NCBI GenBank assembly: GCA_017623235.1
Contig: JAGAPN010000026.1
Span: 1 to 64,000 of the forward strand
Length of the DNA stretch: 64,000 nucleotides
Reading direction: 5' to 3'
Source: Clostridia bacterium
Lineage (GTDB): Bacteria > Bacillota > Clostridia > Oscillospirales > Acutalibacteraceae
Below are positions 16,251-23,957 of this stretch, one piece after another. A program made the position numbers and the translations under genes. Below the pieces are notes generated by a model that had not been told where the DNA came from, did not search any database, and saw nothing but the letters and a program-made list of their open reading frames with translations. Positions within the stretch are counted from its first letter, which is position 1, and every line of letters starts with the position of its first letter.

Positions 16251-17179
16251 CAAATCATTCCTTCCAGTTTGCTTTCCAGCTCGTCGGTGGCAAGCTTCAT
16301 TTGCCTCATACAGCTTTTAGCATATTCGGTAAGCTCCTCGGATGCTCGGTTTCTGGCCAGATTTTCGGTGGGTATTCCGCAAAGCCCCATATGATATTTT
16401 GCGGTAAGGGGGTAGGGAAGACCTACCTCGGTAAAACCAAAGGTGCCTGTTACCGCCTGCACGCTGTCGGCGGCGTCGGTGGTGTAATTATCACGAAGCC
16501 AGCTGTAAAGGGCGGGATGATAGTTGCACATAATTCCGCAATAGCCGTCGGCGCCCCTTCTCATACTCTCAAGCAGCGTCTGGCAGTTGGCGTTCAGCAG
16601 TTTAAAACCGCTACCCTTTAAAAGCCCACAGCGCTCTGCGATAAGGTCTGCGTCACAGCAGGTGTCCTTCATATAATCGAAACGGCCTGTTGAAATTGCC
16701 CACTTAAGAATTTTCGGTGTCACCAGCCTCTTATAGGGGTGGGGACATTCGTAAAATCCCAGACGGACGTCGGAGGGCAACGCCGCAATAAGCTTTTCTG
16801 CATTGGCAATAAGAACGTCATCCCCAAGGTTGTCGGGGTCAAGACGGTTGGTTATAAGTATCAGAGCATCTGTGCCTGATGCGCAAATTGCGTTAAGCTC
16901 TTCTATCTGGCCTTCAATGCTGTCAGAAACGTGACCCGAGGATACTACCGTAAATTTTCTGCCGGATTTTTTCTCCAGCTCCTTTGCCTTTGTGTAAACC
17001 CTGCGGTTAAGCTCCACACGCTCCTCAAGAGAGAGGTAGAATATTTCACTTGATTGGCAAACCGCAAAAATACCGTCAAGTCCGTTGTCAAAATACCAGT
17101 CAACGTACTTCATCGCAGTATCGTAGTCAATACTGCCGTCAGCCTTGTACGGGGTTATCATAGTGGTCATTATTTCCAT
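16250..17179 (-). CDS. DapA/NanA-family aldolase, candidate N-acetylneuraminate lyase
   Basis: A 309-residue TIM-barrel class I aldolase of the dihydrodipicolinate synthase/N-acetylneuraminate lyase family. The Schiff-base lysine is in FDYMKDTCCD and the barrel Tyr in LGFYECPHP; the usual N-terminal GT[ST] loop reads CQSSEIFYLS. The family includes several sugar-acid lyases. Co-translation with a sialidase-fold protein favours sialic acid or another 2-keto-3-deoxy sugar acid over lysine synthesis. The ATG at 17179 is chosen (MEIMTTMITPYKADG); a GTG three codons upstream lies too close to AAAGGA. An AraC gene is divergent. Confidence 0.75.
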   Translation of the reverse strand: MEIMTTMITPYKADGSIDYDTAMKYVDWYFDNGLDGIFAVCQSSEIFYLSLEERVELNRRVYTKAKELEKKSGRKFTVVSSGHVSDSIEGQIEELNAICASGTDALILITNRLDPDNLGDDVLIANAEKLIAALPSDVRLGFYECPHPYKRLVTPKILKWAISTGRFDYMKDTCCDADLIAERCGLLKGSGFKLLNANCQTLLESMRRGADGYCGIMCNYHPALYSWLRDNYTTDAADSVQAVTGTFGFTEVGLPYPLTAKYHMGLCGIPTENLARNRASEELTEYAKSCMRQMKLATDELESKLEGMI

Positions 17180-17282
17180 TTGCGCCACATTCCTTTCTGT
17201 GCTTTAAAATAATTATAACAAAAGGACGTGTTATTTCAATATAAAAGAAGGACCTGCTTTTATGAATTTGGGACATTTTTCT

Positions 17283-17312
17283 TGAAAATTAAAAGGACAA
17301 ATGATATATTAT
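17283..17312 (+). promoter_or_regulatory. Promoter of the AraC gene at 17326
   Basis: TTGAAA (17283-17288), then TATATT (17305-17310, 16-base spacer) or TATTAT (17307-17312, 18-base spacer). The region is shared with the divergent NanA-like gene. Confidence 0.5.
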
Positions 17313-17325
17313 ACTTGGTGATACA

Positions 17326-18147
17326 ATGAAAATTCTTTATAAACAAAGGGACAATTTTTCCACAGGCCTTTTTTCCTTCGGGATAGAAAATTGCTATTTA
17401 AAGGAGCTATCCCTGGGCCGGGATGCAAAAAACATCCTGCACCGACCCCACCATCACACAGGATACGAGCTCCATTTAATAATAAACGGCTGTCAGGAAT
17501 ACGAAACTCAGGACGGAATTCTTCATCTTGAGTCGGGGGATTTTCTGCTGATATCTCCCCGAATTCTTCACAAGACGGCATTGGCAGGGGAGAACACATC
17601 GAAATATTCCATCACCTTTTCCTTTGAGGGCAAAACCGAGCGGTCCTGCCTGCAGGGCAAGGTTCCGCCCAGAATATGGGATAATATAAGGCTCATAACC
17701 GCAGAGGAGGCCAGGGGACTTAAAAACTCTCAGCTGATTATAGAAAACTGTCTTTCTGAAACTATAATAACCTTTTTGCGTATGGCAGGGCTCAGGGAGG
17801 AGCAGAGAATTGCACCAAAAAAGGATAAGGGCATAATAGCCCTGGCACAGCAGTATATTGCCGATAATATTGAGCAGGCACCCGGGGTAGGTGAGGTGGC
17901 AAGGTACTGTCATATAAGCTCAAAGCAGCTTACCCGTCTGTTTTCGGGTGAGCTTCTGGTCACTCCCGGGGAATATATAAATAAAGCCCGATGCGCCCGT
18001 ATAGAGGAGCTGCTTTCCGACCGCAGCTTTACCCTCAAGGAAATATGCGAAAAAATGAACTTTAGCAGTGAATATTACTTTAATACCTTCTTTAAAAAAT
18101 ACGCAGGTATGCCACCCGGGGCCTACCGCAAAATGTTTGGAAAATAA
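17326..18147 (+). CDS. AraC-family transcriptional regulator
   Basis: A 273-residue regulator with an N-terminal cupin domain (HRPHHHTGYELHLIINGCQ, histidine-rich, then LESGDFLLISPRILHK) and a C-terminal double helix-turn-helix from about residue 170 (PGVGEVARYCHISSKQLTRLF; MNFSSEYYFNTFFKKYAG, MPPGAYRK). The ribosome site is weak (TTGGTG). It is divergent from the NanA-like/sialidase-fold operon, so it is likely its regulator. It ends at a bidirectional terminator. Confidence 0.9.
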   Translation: MKILYKQRDNFSTGLFSFGIENCYLKELSLGRDAKNILHRPHHHTGYELHLIINGCQEYETQDGILHLESGDFLLISPRILHKTALAGENTSKYSITFSFEGKTERSCLQGKVPPRIWDNIRLITAEEARGLKNSQLIIENCLSETIITFLRMAGLREEQRIAPKKDKGIIALAQQYIADNIEQAPGVGEVARYCHISSKQLTRLFSGELLVTPGEYINKARCARIEELLSDRSFTLKEICEKMNFSSEYYFNTFFKKYAGMPPGAYRKMFGK

Positions 18148-18176
18148 AAAATGAGGCGGAGCCTCATTTTTTTATT
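18144..18176. terminator. Bidirectional terminator
   Basis: The stem AAAAAATGAGGC / GCCTCATTTTTT (18146-18172) has a GGA loop and lies between convergent genes. Confidence 0.9.
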
Positions 18177-18829
18177 TTAGCCAGTATTTGATTTGCAATA
18201 TCCTCCATACCCTTTATGGTGGGATGGCCGTTGCGCTTGTCTACGCCCTCAAGCTTTACGGGGACAAAACCGTAATGTTCGGCGGCGCCCCGCAGTCCTT
18301 CAATGGTTTCATATTTAAGATCGCAGTTTATAATTACATATATATCGGCCTCGGGAAGGGCTTCTTTCAGTTCCTTAAAGAAAAGACAGAAGGCAGGCAG
18401 TACAGAGTAGCAGTCTTCTTCGGTAACGCCGTCAAACTTAAGCTCGCCTGTATCGGCTCCGCACCAGCAGTCGTTAGTACCACCGAAAACAAAGACGGCA
18501 TCAATCTGATTGTCCTTAAACAATCCCTTTTCTTTATATTTTCTTAGCCTGCAGATAAAAGAGCTGCCTGTAGCCCTGTTGTCGGCGCCGTTGTAGCCTC
18601 GGTAACCTATAGTAGAGCCCGACCAGCTGTCGTTTATCAGCAGGTTTGAGTCGGTAGCGGTAAGCACCTTGTGCCACCAGGTCTGCTCAACCTTTTTTAC
18701 ATTACACTGCGTGTGCTCCTCGCTGGGTCGCTCCATATCAGCACCGTAGTAGGTTGCATTGCCCTCGGGGATGTAGTCCCTAAAGGTAGAATAACTGTCG
18801 CCGAAAACAAGTGTGTTTTTATAACCCAT
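18164..18829 (-). CDS. SGNH/GDSL-type hydrolase
   Basis: A 221-residue single-domain SGNH hydrolase. Block I is LVFGDSYSTF (Ser nucleophile), block III is FGGTNDCW (Asn), and the C-terminal His is in NGHPTIKGM. No signal peptide is present, so it should act in the cytoplasm, for example removing acetyl groups from imported sugars. The ATG at 18829 is preferred over the TTG at 18844 because AGGTGAT lies just before it. It is monocistronic and convergent with the AraC gene. The substrate is unknown. Confidence 0.8.
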   Translation of the reverse strand: MGYKNTLVFGDSYSTFRDYIPEGNATYYGADMERPSEEHTQCNVKKVEQTWWHKVLTATDSNLLINDSWSGSTIGYRGYNGADNRATGSSFICRLRKYKEKGLFKDNQIDAVFVFGGTNDCWCGADTGELKFDGVTEEDCYSVLPAFCLFFKELKEALPEADIYVIINCDLKYETIEGLRGAAEHYGFVPVKLEGVDKRNGHPTIKGMEDIANQILAKIKK

Positions 18830-18928
18830 ATCTATCACCTGCAAAATTTTTCTTCATTTTAGCATAGCCTGCCTTCAAAATCAACTCAAAAGTGGCAATA
18901 TTCTCAAAAAATTTCCTTTAAAGAAATG

Positions 18929-18956
18929 TTGACAAATAAAAGTTTTTGTATATAAT
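18929..18956 (+). promoter_or_regulatory. Sigma-A promoter of the aspS-gat operon
   Basis: TTGACA (18929-18934), a 16-base spacer, TATAAT (18951-18956), a consensus promoter in front of the T-box leader. Confidence 0.85.
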
Positions 18957-18961
18957 AATAT

Positions 18962-19180
18962 ACGAAGACTCTGCTTTTTTGGAAAGTCTGCCAGGGATTA
19001 TGCGTCACCGATTGAGAGCGCATTTCAGATGAGTAGTAAGTATGGGAACACTTCAAAGGCACGCCACAATTTAATATAAAAAGAGGATGCTTTAAAGGCA
19101 TCAAAACGGGTGGCACCGCGGATAATTTTACTTATTCGTCCCGAGAATACTGTTTTGGTATTCTCGGGGCTTTTTATTTT
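18962..19180 (+). ncRNA. T-box riboswitch leader of the aspS/gat operon
   Basis: The leader carries the conserved T-box sequence AACGGGTGGCACCGCGG (19105-19121), which forms the antiterminator and pairs with the acceptor end of uncharged tRNA, followed by a terminator hairpin (19140-19168) with a T-run. Upstream are several hairpins (for example AGACT/AGTCT at about 18966-18993, TATGCG/CGCATT at about 18999-19025). Binding of uncharged tRNA would allow read-through into aspS, so amino-acid starvation raises expression. I could not place the specifier codon with confidence; an Asp (GAC/GAT) or Asn codon is expected from the genes controlled. Confidence 0.92.
19139..19178 (+). terminator. T-box regulated terminator
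   Basis: The stem CCCGAGAATAC / GTATTCTCGGG has a TGTTTTG loop and is followed by CTTTTTATTTTTT. It competes with the T-box antiterminator. Confidence 0.9.
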
Positions 19181-19209
19181 TTAAACTATAGCAAACGGAG
19201 GCATTTTAA

Positions 19210-21315
19210 ATGTATAGAACCCATCGTTGCAATGACATAAGAAAGGACCACATAGGTAAGACGGTAGAGCTGGCAGGCTGGGTCGAGGTTATTCGTGACC
19301 ACGGCGGCGTACTCTTTGTGGACCTTCGTGACGAAACAGGTGTAACACAGGTTGTCGTTCACGACGAAAATTTGCTTAAGGGAATCGCAAAGGAAACGGT
19401 AATTTCTACCAAGGGTACCGTAACCCTTCGTGATGCGGGCACCGAAAATCCCAAGATAGAAACGGGAGAGGTTGAGCTTGTGGCCGATTCTGTCACCGTG
19501 CTGGGCGCCTGCACCAGGGACCTTCCCTTTGAGGTTGGCGCAGTTAATACAAACGAGAATATTCGTTTAAAGCATCGTTTCCTGGACCTTCGTTCCAAGA
19601 AGCTTCACGACAACATCATTCTCCGTAGTAAGGTTATCGGACATATGCGCCGCCTTATGGAGGAAAGAGGCTTTTTAGATATACAGACCCCAATTCTTAC
19701 CGCCTCTTCACCCGAGGGCGCTCGTGACTTCCTGGTGCCCTCCAGAAAGCACCCCGGCAAGTTCTACGCTCTGCCCCAGGCACCCCAGCAGTTTAAACAG
19801 CTTTTAATGGTGTCGGGCTTCGACCGTTATTTCCAGATAGCCCCCTGCTTCAGAGATGAGGATGCCAGGGCCGACCGTTCCCCCGGTGAGTTTTACCAGC
19901 TGGACTTCGAAATGGCCTTTGCCACCCAGGACGAGGTGCTGGAGGTTTGTGAGTCGGTAGTTGCCGACGTTTTCCGCACCTTCTCTGATAAGAAGATATC
20001 CTCTACTCCCTTCAGAAGAATCCCCTTTGCAGAGGCTATGGCAAAGTACGGTTCGGATAAGCCTGACCTTAGAAACCCCCTTATCATCTGCGATTTAACC
20101 GATTTCTTTACCCGTGCTCCCTTTAAGCCCTTTATGAACAAGCCCGTCCGTGGTATTGTTGCCCCCTGTAAGGCCGAGCGCTGGTTCTTCGATAAATCTC
20201 TGGACTTTGCGCAAAAGCAGGCTAAAATGGCGGGTCTTGCCCACATTACTCTCCTTGATGCGGCTACCTATACCTTTAAGGATGACCCCATTTCCAAGGT
20301 GCTGTCCGATGAGCAGAAAAAGGAAATTGTAGAGCTTACGGGTGTTAAAGAGGGTGAAACCATCTTCTTTATCTGCGATAACGTATCTTCTACTGCCGAT
20401 AAGAATGCAGGTGTTATCCGTACCTGGCTGGGTAACGAGCTGGGCCTTATAAATAACGACTCCTTCGAGTTCTGCTTCGTTGTTGATTTCCCCATGTACG
20501 AGCTGGACGAAACCACCGACAGCATTATCTTCACCCATAACCCCTTCTCTATGCCCCAGGGTGGCTTAGAGGCTCTGGAAACCAAGGACCCCTGCACCAT
20601 CAACGCCTACCAGTATGACCTTGTTTGTAACGGTATTGAGCTGGCTTCGGGCGCAGTCCGTAACCATAGCCCCGAAATTATGAGAAAGGCCTTCTCTATT
20701 GCAGGCTATGAGGAGAGCGAGGTTGAAAAGCGCTTCTCTGCTCTTTATAACGCCTTCCAGTTCGGTGCGCCTCCTCACGCAGGTATGGCCCCCGGTGTTG
20801 ACAGAATCGTTATGCTTCTTGCCGATACCGAAACCATCCGTGACGTAATTGCCTTCCCCCTGGACGGCGCCGCCCAGGATCAGCTTCTCGGCGCCCCCAG
20901 CGAGGTTACCGAGCTTCAGCTCTTCGAGGCCAACGTTTCTATCCGTGGCAAGGAGGGCGCAGATACCTTTGGTACCGCAGGCGACGGCTCCAACTTTGCA
21001 AATGCTGTTTCTGCCTCCAAGGCAGGGGTTACCTCGGGCAAGGCAAAGCTTGACGCCCTCGAGCAGGTAAACGAGCTTTCCTTTACTGCCGACGAAAAGA
21101 AATGGGTGGAAAAAATCTTTAAGTCTATGGCCGACAAGGAAGCCACCCTTAAAAAGATTGATACCGAAAATACAAAGGTTATGGTCCACGTACAGGAAAT
21201 GACCAACGTATTAAGACAGGATAAGAGAGAACAACCCTTCAGCCGTGCCGACCTGCTTAAGGGCGCCCCCCAGGCAACCGAGGACAGCTGGCAGGTACCC
21301 AGACTGGTTAAGTAA
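19210..21315 (+). CDS. aspS-gatC: Aspartyl-tRNA synthetase fused to GatC (AspRS-GatC)
   Basis: A 701-residue fusion. Residues 1 to about 595 are a complete bacterial AspRS: N-terminal OB fold, class II motif 2 (FRDEDARADRSPGEFYQLD), inserted GAD domain, and motif 3 (GMAPGVDRIVMLL). The OB fold reads RDHGG, with the His associated with non-discriminating AspRS enzymes that also charge tRNA-Asn. After a Ser/Gly/Ala-rich linker, residues about 614-701 are a full GatC: it has IDTENTKVMVHV, MTNVLRQD, a LL-x-APQATED-like segment and WQVPRLVK at the end. AspRS makes Asp-tRNA, and GatC normally clamps GatA to GatB, so the fusion would tether the synthetase to the amidotransferase. It is controlled by a T-box, with gatA and gatB directly downstream. 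The coding frame is continuous and the ATG has CGGAGG before it. Confidence 0.92.
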   Translation: MYRTHRCNDIRKDHIGKTVELAGWVEVIRDHGGVLFVDLRDETGVTQVVVHDENLLKGIAKETVISTKGTVTLRDAGTENPKIETGEVELVADSVTVLGACTRDLPFEVGAVNTNENIRLKHRFLDLRSKKLHDNIILRSKVIGHMRRLMEERGFLDIQTPILTASSPEGARDFLVPSRKHPGKFYALPQAPQQFKQLLMVSGFDRYFQIAPCFRDEDARADRSPGEFYQLDFEMAFATQDEVLEVCESVVADVFRTFSDKKISSTPFRRIPFAEAMAKYGSDKPDLRNPLIICDLTDFFTRAPFKPFMNKPVRGIVAPCKAERWFFDKSLDFAQKQAKMAGLAHITLLDAATYTFKDDPISKVLSDEQKKEIVELTGVKEGETIFFICDNVSSTADKNAGVIRTWLGNELGLINNDSFEFCFVVDFPMYELDETTDSIIFTHNPFSMPQGGLEALETKDPCTINAYQYDLVCNGIELASGAVRNHSPEIMRKAFSIAGYEESEVEKRFSALYNAFQFGAPPHAGMAPGVDRIVMLLADTETIRDVIAFPLDGAAQDQLLGAPSEVTELQLFEANVSIRGKEGADTFGTAGDGSNFANAVSASKAGVTSGKAKLDALEQVNELSFTADEKKWVEKIFKSMADKEATLKKIDTENTKVMVHVQEMTNVLRQDKREQPFSRADLLKGAPQATEDSWQVPRLVK

Positions 21316-21330
21316 AGAGAGGTGTGTAAA

Positions 21331-22497
21331 TTGGCTAAGTATATTACAGAAATAAATAAGCAGGGAAATATCGCCGTTGACGATACCATCCTTGTAAAGG
21401 ATTATCCTGCTACCGCAGGCTCCAAAATGCTGGAGAATTTTGTACCCCTTTTCTCTGCCGAGGCAGTAGAAAGGCTTACCGCCGCCGGTTACACCCTTTC
21501 GGGTAAAACCGCCGTTGGCGAGTTCGGCCTCGACCTTTACGGAGAAACGGGTACAAACGACATTTGCGCCGCCGCATCTCTCGTTAAAGAGGGTAGTGTA
21601 AAGGCCGCATTAAACGTGGATTTAAACGGCGCTCCCAGAAGGGCCGCCGCACTTGAGGGCGTAACCTTTATAAAGCCCACCTACGGTACCGTTTCCCGCT
21701 ACGGTATTATTGCCGCCGCCTGTTCGGGCGAGCAGATTGGTGTTACCACCAAGGATGCCGATACCGCAGCAGAGGTTTTAGGCGTTATCGCAGGACACGA
21801 TGCCAAGGACGGCACATCCCTTCCCGATAAAAAGTACGATTATACCGTAAATGCCGACGTTAGAGGCAAGAAAATTGCCTTAGTTCGCGAGCTTTATGAG
21901 GCCGCTGATGAAGCTGTTCGGGCAAAAATTGATGCCGCTGTCGCCGCTTATAAAGCACAGGGCGCCGAGGTTGGAGAAATCTCAATTTCTATCCTCCCCG
22001 AAATTCAGACCGCCTGGACAATCTTGATGTCGGCCGAAACTACCAACAACCTTTCCCGTTTCGACGGCGTAAAGTACGGTTACAGAACCGAAAAATATAA
22101 GAATATTGACGAGCTTTACGTTGGCAGCCGTACCGAGGCTTTTGGCTTCTTAACCAAGGCTACCATCGTTTACGGTTCCGACGTTCTCTCAAAAGGCAGA
22201 TATGATGATTGCTATGATAAGGCCCTTAAAATCCGCAGAATAGCAGTAGAAACCTTAAAGGAGCTTTTTGCAAGGTACGATGCCCTGCTCCTCCCTGCAT
22301 ACTCCAAGACAAAATTTGAAGGCTATCCCATAGAGGATGCTTTTATGAAGGTTTATGATGAGAGCCGCTTTACCGCACCCGCATCTATTACCGGTATGCC
22401 TGCGGTAGTATCAATGGGCGTTCAGCTCCTGGGAGATTATTTCTCTGACAGCAGGCTTTTAGGTCTTGCAAAGGCTTTAGAAAAGGAGGAAGCATAA
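21331..22497 (+). CDS. gatA: GatA-like amidotransferase subunit, short and lacking the catalytic serines
   Basis: A 388-residue GatA homologue, about 100 residues shorter than the usual 480-490. It keeps the KD of the active-site lysine (VKDYPATAGSKMLENF, Lys23), the IKPTYGTVSRYG segment and the whole C-terminal half (SRFDGVKYGYR onwards). The N-terminal helices before the lysine are missing, and the glycine/serine-rich signature GGSSGGSAAAVA is replaced by a shortened GETGTNDICAAASLV. The nucleophile segment DTGGSIRQPA reads DLNGAPRRAA, so the serine is an alanine (Ala101). It therefore seems unable to hydrolyse glutamine. The frame is clean, so this is not a recent frameshift. TTG at 21331 is the best start, seven bases after AGAGGTG; an in-frame GTG at 21322 overlaps that site. 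It ends at the gatB ATG. Confidence 0.88.
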   Translation: MAKYITEINKQGNIAVDDTILVKDYPATAGSKMLENFVPLFSAEAVERLTAAGYTLSGKTAVGEFGLDLYGETGTNDICAAASLVKEGSVKAALNVDLNGAPRRAAALEGVTFIKPTYGTVSRYGIIAAACSGEQIGVTTKDADTAAEVLGVIAGHDAKDGTSLPDKKYDYTVNADVRGKKIALVRELYEAADEAVRAKIDAAVAAYKAQGAEVGEISISILPEIQTAWTILMSAETTNNLSRFDGVKYGYRTEKYKNIDELYVGSRTEAFGFLTKATIVYGSDVLSKGRYDDCYDKALKIRRIAVETLKELFARYDALLLPAYSKTKFEGYPIEDAFMKVYDESRFTAPASITGMPAVVSMGVQLLGDYFSDSRLLGLAKALEKEEA

Positions 22498-23904
22498 ATG
22501 AAATATGAACTCGTTATTGGTCTTGAGACCCACGTAGAGCTTTCTACCGATTCAAAGCTTTTCTGCTCCTGCGGCGGTCACTCTGCGGCAGATACACCTA
22601 ACGATTGCGTTTGCCCCGCCTGCTCGGGTATGCCCGGTATGCTTCCCGTAACCAATAAGCACGCTATTGAGCTGGCCGTTAAGGCAGGCTTAATGCTTAA
22701 CTGCAAAATCAATCAGTATACCACCTTCGATAAGAAGAGCTACTATTATCCCGACCTTCCCGCCGCCTACCAGATTACCCAGTGGTTTAACCCTGTCTGC
22801 GTTGAGGGCAAGGTGCAGGTAGGCGAGCGTGAAATTGGTATCAAACAGATTCACGTTGAGGAGGATGCAGGAAAGCTTGTCCACGATGATGCTACCAACA
22901 CCTCCCTGGTTGACTACAACCGTACCAGCGTACCGCTTATAGAAATCGTTTCCAAGCCCGATTTCAGAAGCTCTGACGAGGTTATCTCCTATCTTAAGAA
23001 GCTTAAGGCCTCTCTGCAGTTTGCAGGCATTTCCGAGTGTGAGGAGGGCGCTATGCGCTGCGACGTAAACATCTCGGTTCGCCCCGAGGGCTCCGACCAG
23101 CTCGGTGTCCGCAGTGAGATTAAGAATATGAGCTCCTTTGCCGAAATTAAGGATGCAATTGAGTTTGAAAAGGTGCGCCACGTTGACGCTATTGAACGCC
23201 GCACCGAAATGCTGGTGCAGGAAACCCGTCGTTGGGACGAGGTAAAGCGCCGCACCTTCCCCATGCGTAATAAGGAAACTGCGGCAGATTACCGCTATTT
23301 CCCCGACCCCAACCTTATGCCCATTATCATTGATGATAAGTGGCTGGCTGAAATTAAGGCAAGTATGCCTGTTTCTGCCGAGGAAAAGGGTCAGAAATAC
23401 GTGGATATGGGTATTGCCTCCAAGGAGGCCGCCGTGCTGGCAAGTGATGCCAAGCTTTGCGCCGTATTCGATGAGGTTGTGGCTATGGGTCGTGAGCCAA
23501 AGAGTGTCGCCTCCTGGATTCTTACCGAGTGTATGAGCCGTATGCGCTACCTGGGCATTGAGACCCTTAATATCGCTCCTGCCAAGCTTTCCCGCATCAT
23601 TGAGCTTGTAGATGCAGGCGAAATCACACGTGCCGCAGGTAAAAAGGTGCTGGCCGCCGTATTTGAAAGCGACGTAGACGTTGATAAATACTGTGACGAG
23701 CAGGGACTTAACGCCAAGGTTGACACTTCTGTAATCGAGGCCACCGTTGACCGTGTTATTGCCGAAAATCCCCAGGCCGTTGCCGACTATAAGGGCGGTA
23801 AGGTCAAGGCCGCAGGCGCCCTCTTCGGCTCCTGTATGCGTGAGCTTAAGGGCATTGGTGACCCCGCCGTTATCAAGGCACTTTTAGAGCAGAAGCTTAA
23901 CTAA
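22498..23904 (+). CDS. gatB: Asp-tRNA(Asn)/Glu-tRNA(Gln) amidotransferase subunit GatB
   Basis: A 468-residue GatB, normal length. The kinase-like cradle domain carries VIGLETHVEL, the zinc cysteines in FCSCGG and CVCPACSGMPG, YYYPDLPAAYQITQ, and the HVEEDAGKLVHD metal/ATP site. The C-terminal helical and YqeY-like tail domain runs to the end (GALFGSCMRELKG). It phosphorylates the side-chain carboxylate of mischarged Asp- or Glu-tRNA and amidates it with ammonia delivered from GatA. Unlike the neighbouring gatA, all key motifs look intact. It starts immediately after the gatA stop, with AAGGAGGA inside gatA. Confidence 0.96.
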   Translation: MKYELVIGLETHVELSTDSKLFCSCGGHSAADTPNDCVCPACSGMPGMLPVTNKHAIELAVKAGLMLNCKINQYTTFDKKSYYYPDLPAAYQITQWFNPVCVEGKVQVGEREIGIKQIHVEEDAGKLVHDDATNTSLVDYNRTSVPLIEIVSKPDFRSSDEVISYLKKLKASLQFAGISECEEGAMRCDVNISVRPEGSDQLGVRSEIKNMSSFAEIKDAIEFEKVRHVDAIERRTEMLVQETRRWDEVKRRTFPMRNKETAADYRYFPDPNLMPIIIDDKWLAEIKASMPVSAEEKGQKYVDMGIASKEAAVLASDAKLCAVFDEVVAMGREPKSVASWILTECMSRMRYLGIETLNIAPAKLSRIIELVDAGEITRAAGKKVLAAVFESDVDVDKYCDEQGLNAKVDTSVIEATVDRVIAENPQAVADYKGGKVKAAGALFGSCMRELKGIGDPAVIKALLEQKLN

Positions 23905-23907
23905 AAA

Positions 23908-23932
23908 GTAGGGGCGCTTCACGAAGCGCCCG
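23908..23932. repeat. REP-like hairpin GTAGGG...CCG
   Basis: GTAGGG head, perfect stem GGGCGCTTC / GAAGCGCCC, and CCG tail, four bases after the gatB stop. It has the same head and tail as the element at 3685-3711. It is followed by GTATTTTTA, so it may also end transcription of the gat operon. Confidence 0.6.
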
Positions 23933-23957
23933 TATTTTTATAAAAAAAGGATTGACT

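Noticed and set aside
18962..19100. Assigning the T-box specifier as GAC at about 18966
   Set aside because: The stem I fold could not be settled by eye, and several Asp and other codons occur in plausible loops.
21331..22497. gatA read as a frameshifted or truncated pseudogene
   Set aside because: The frame is continuous, with a ribosome site, a normal junction with gatB, and conserved C-terminal motifs. The changes are substitutions and a clean deletion of the signature region rather than disruption.
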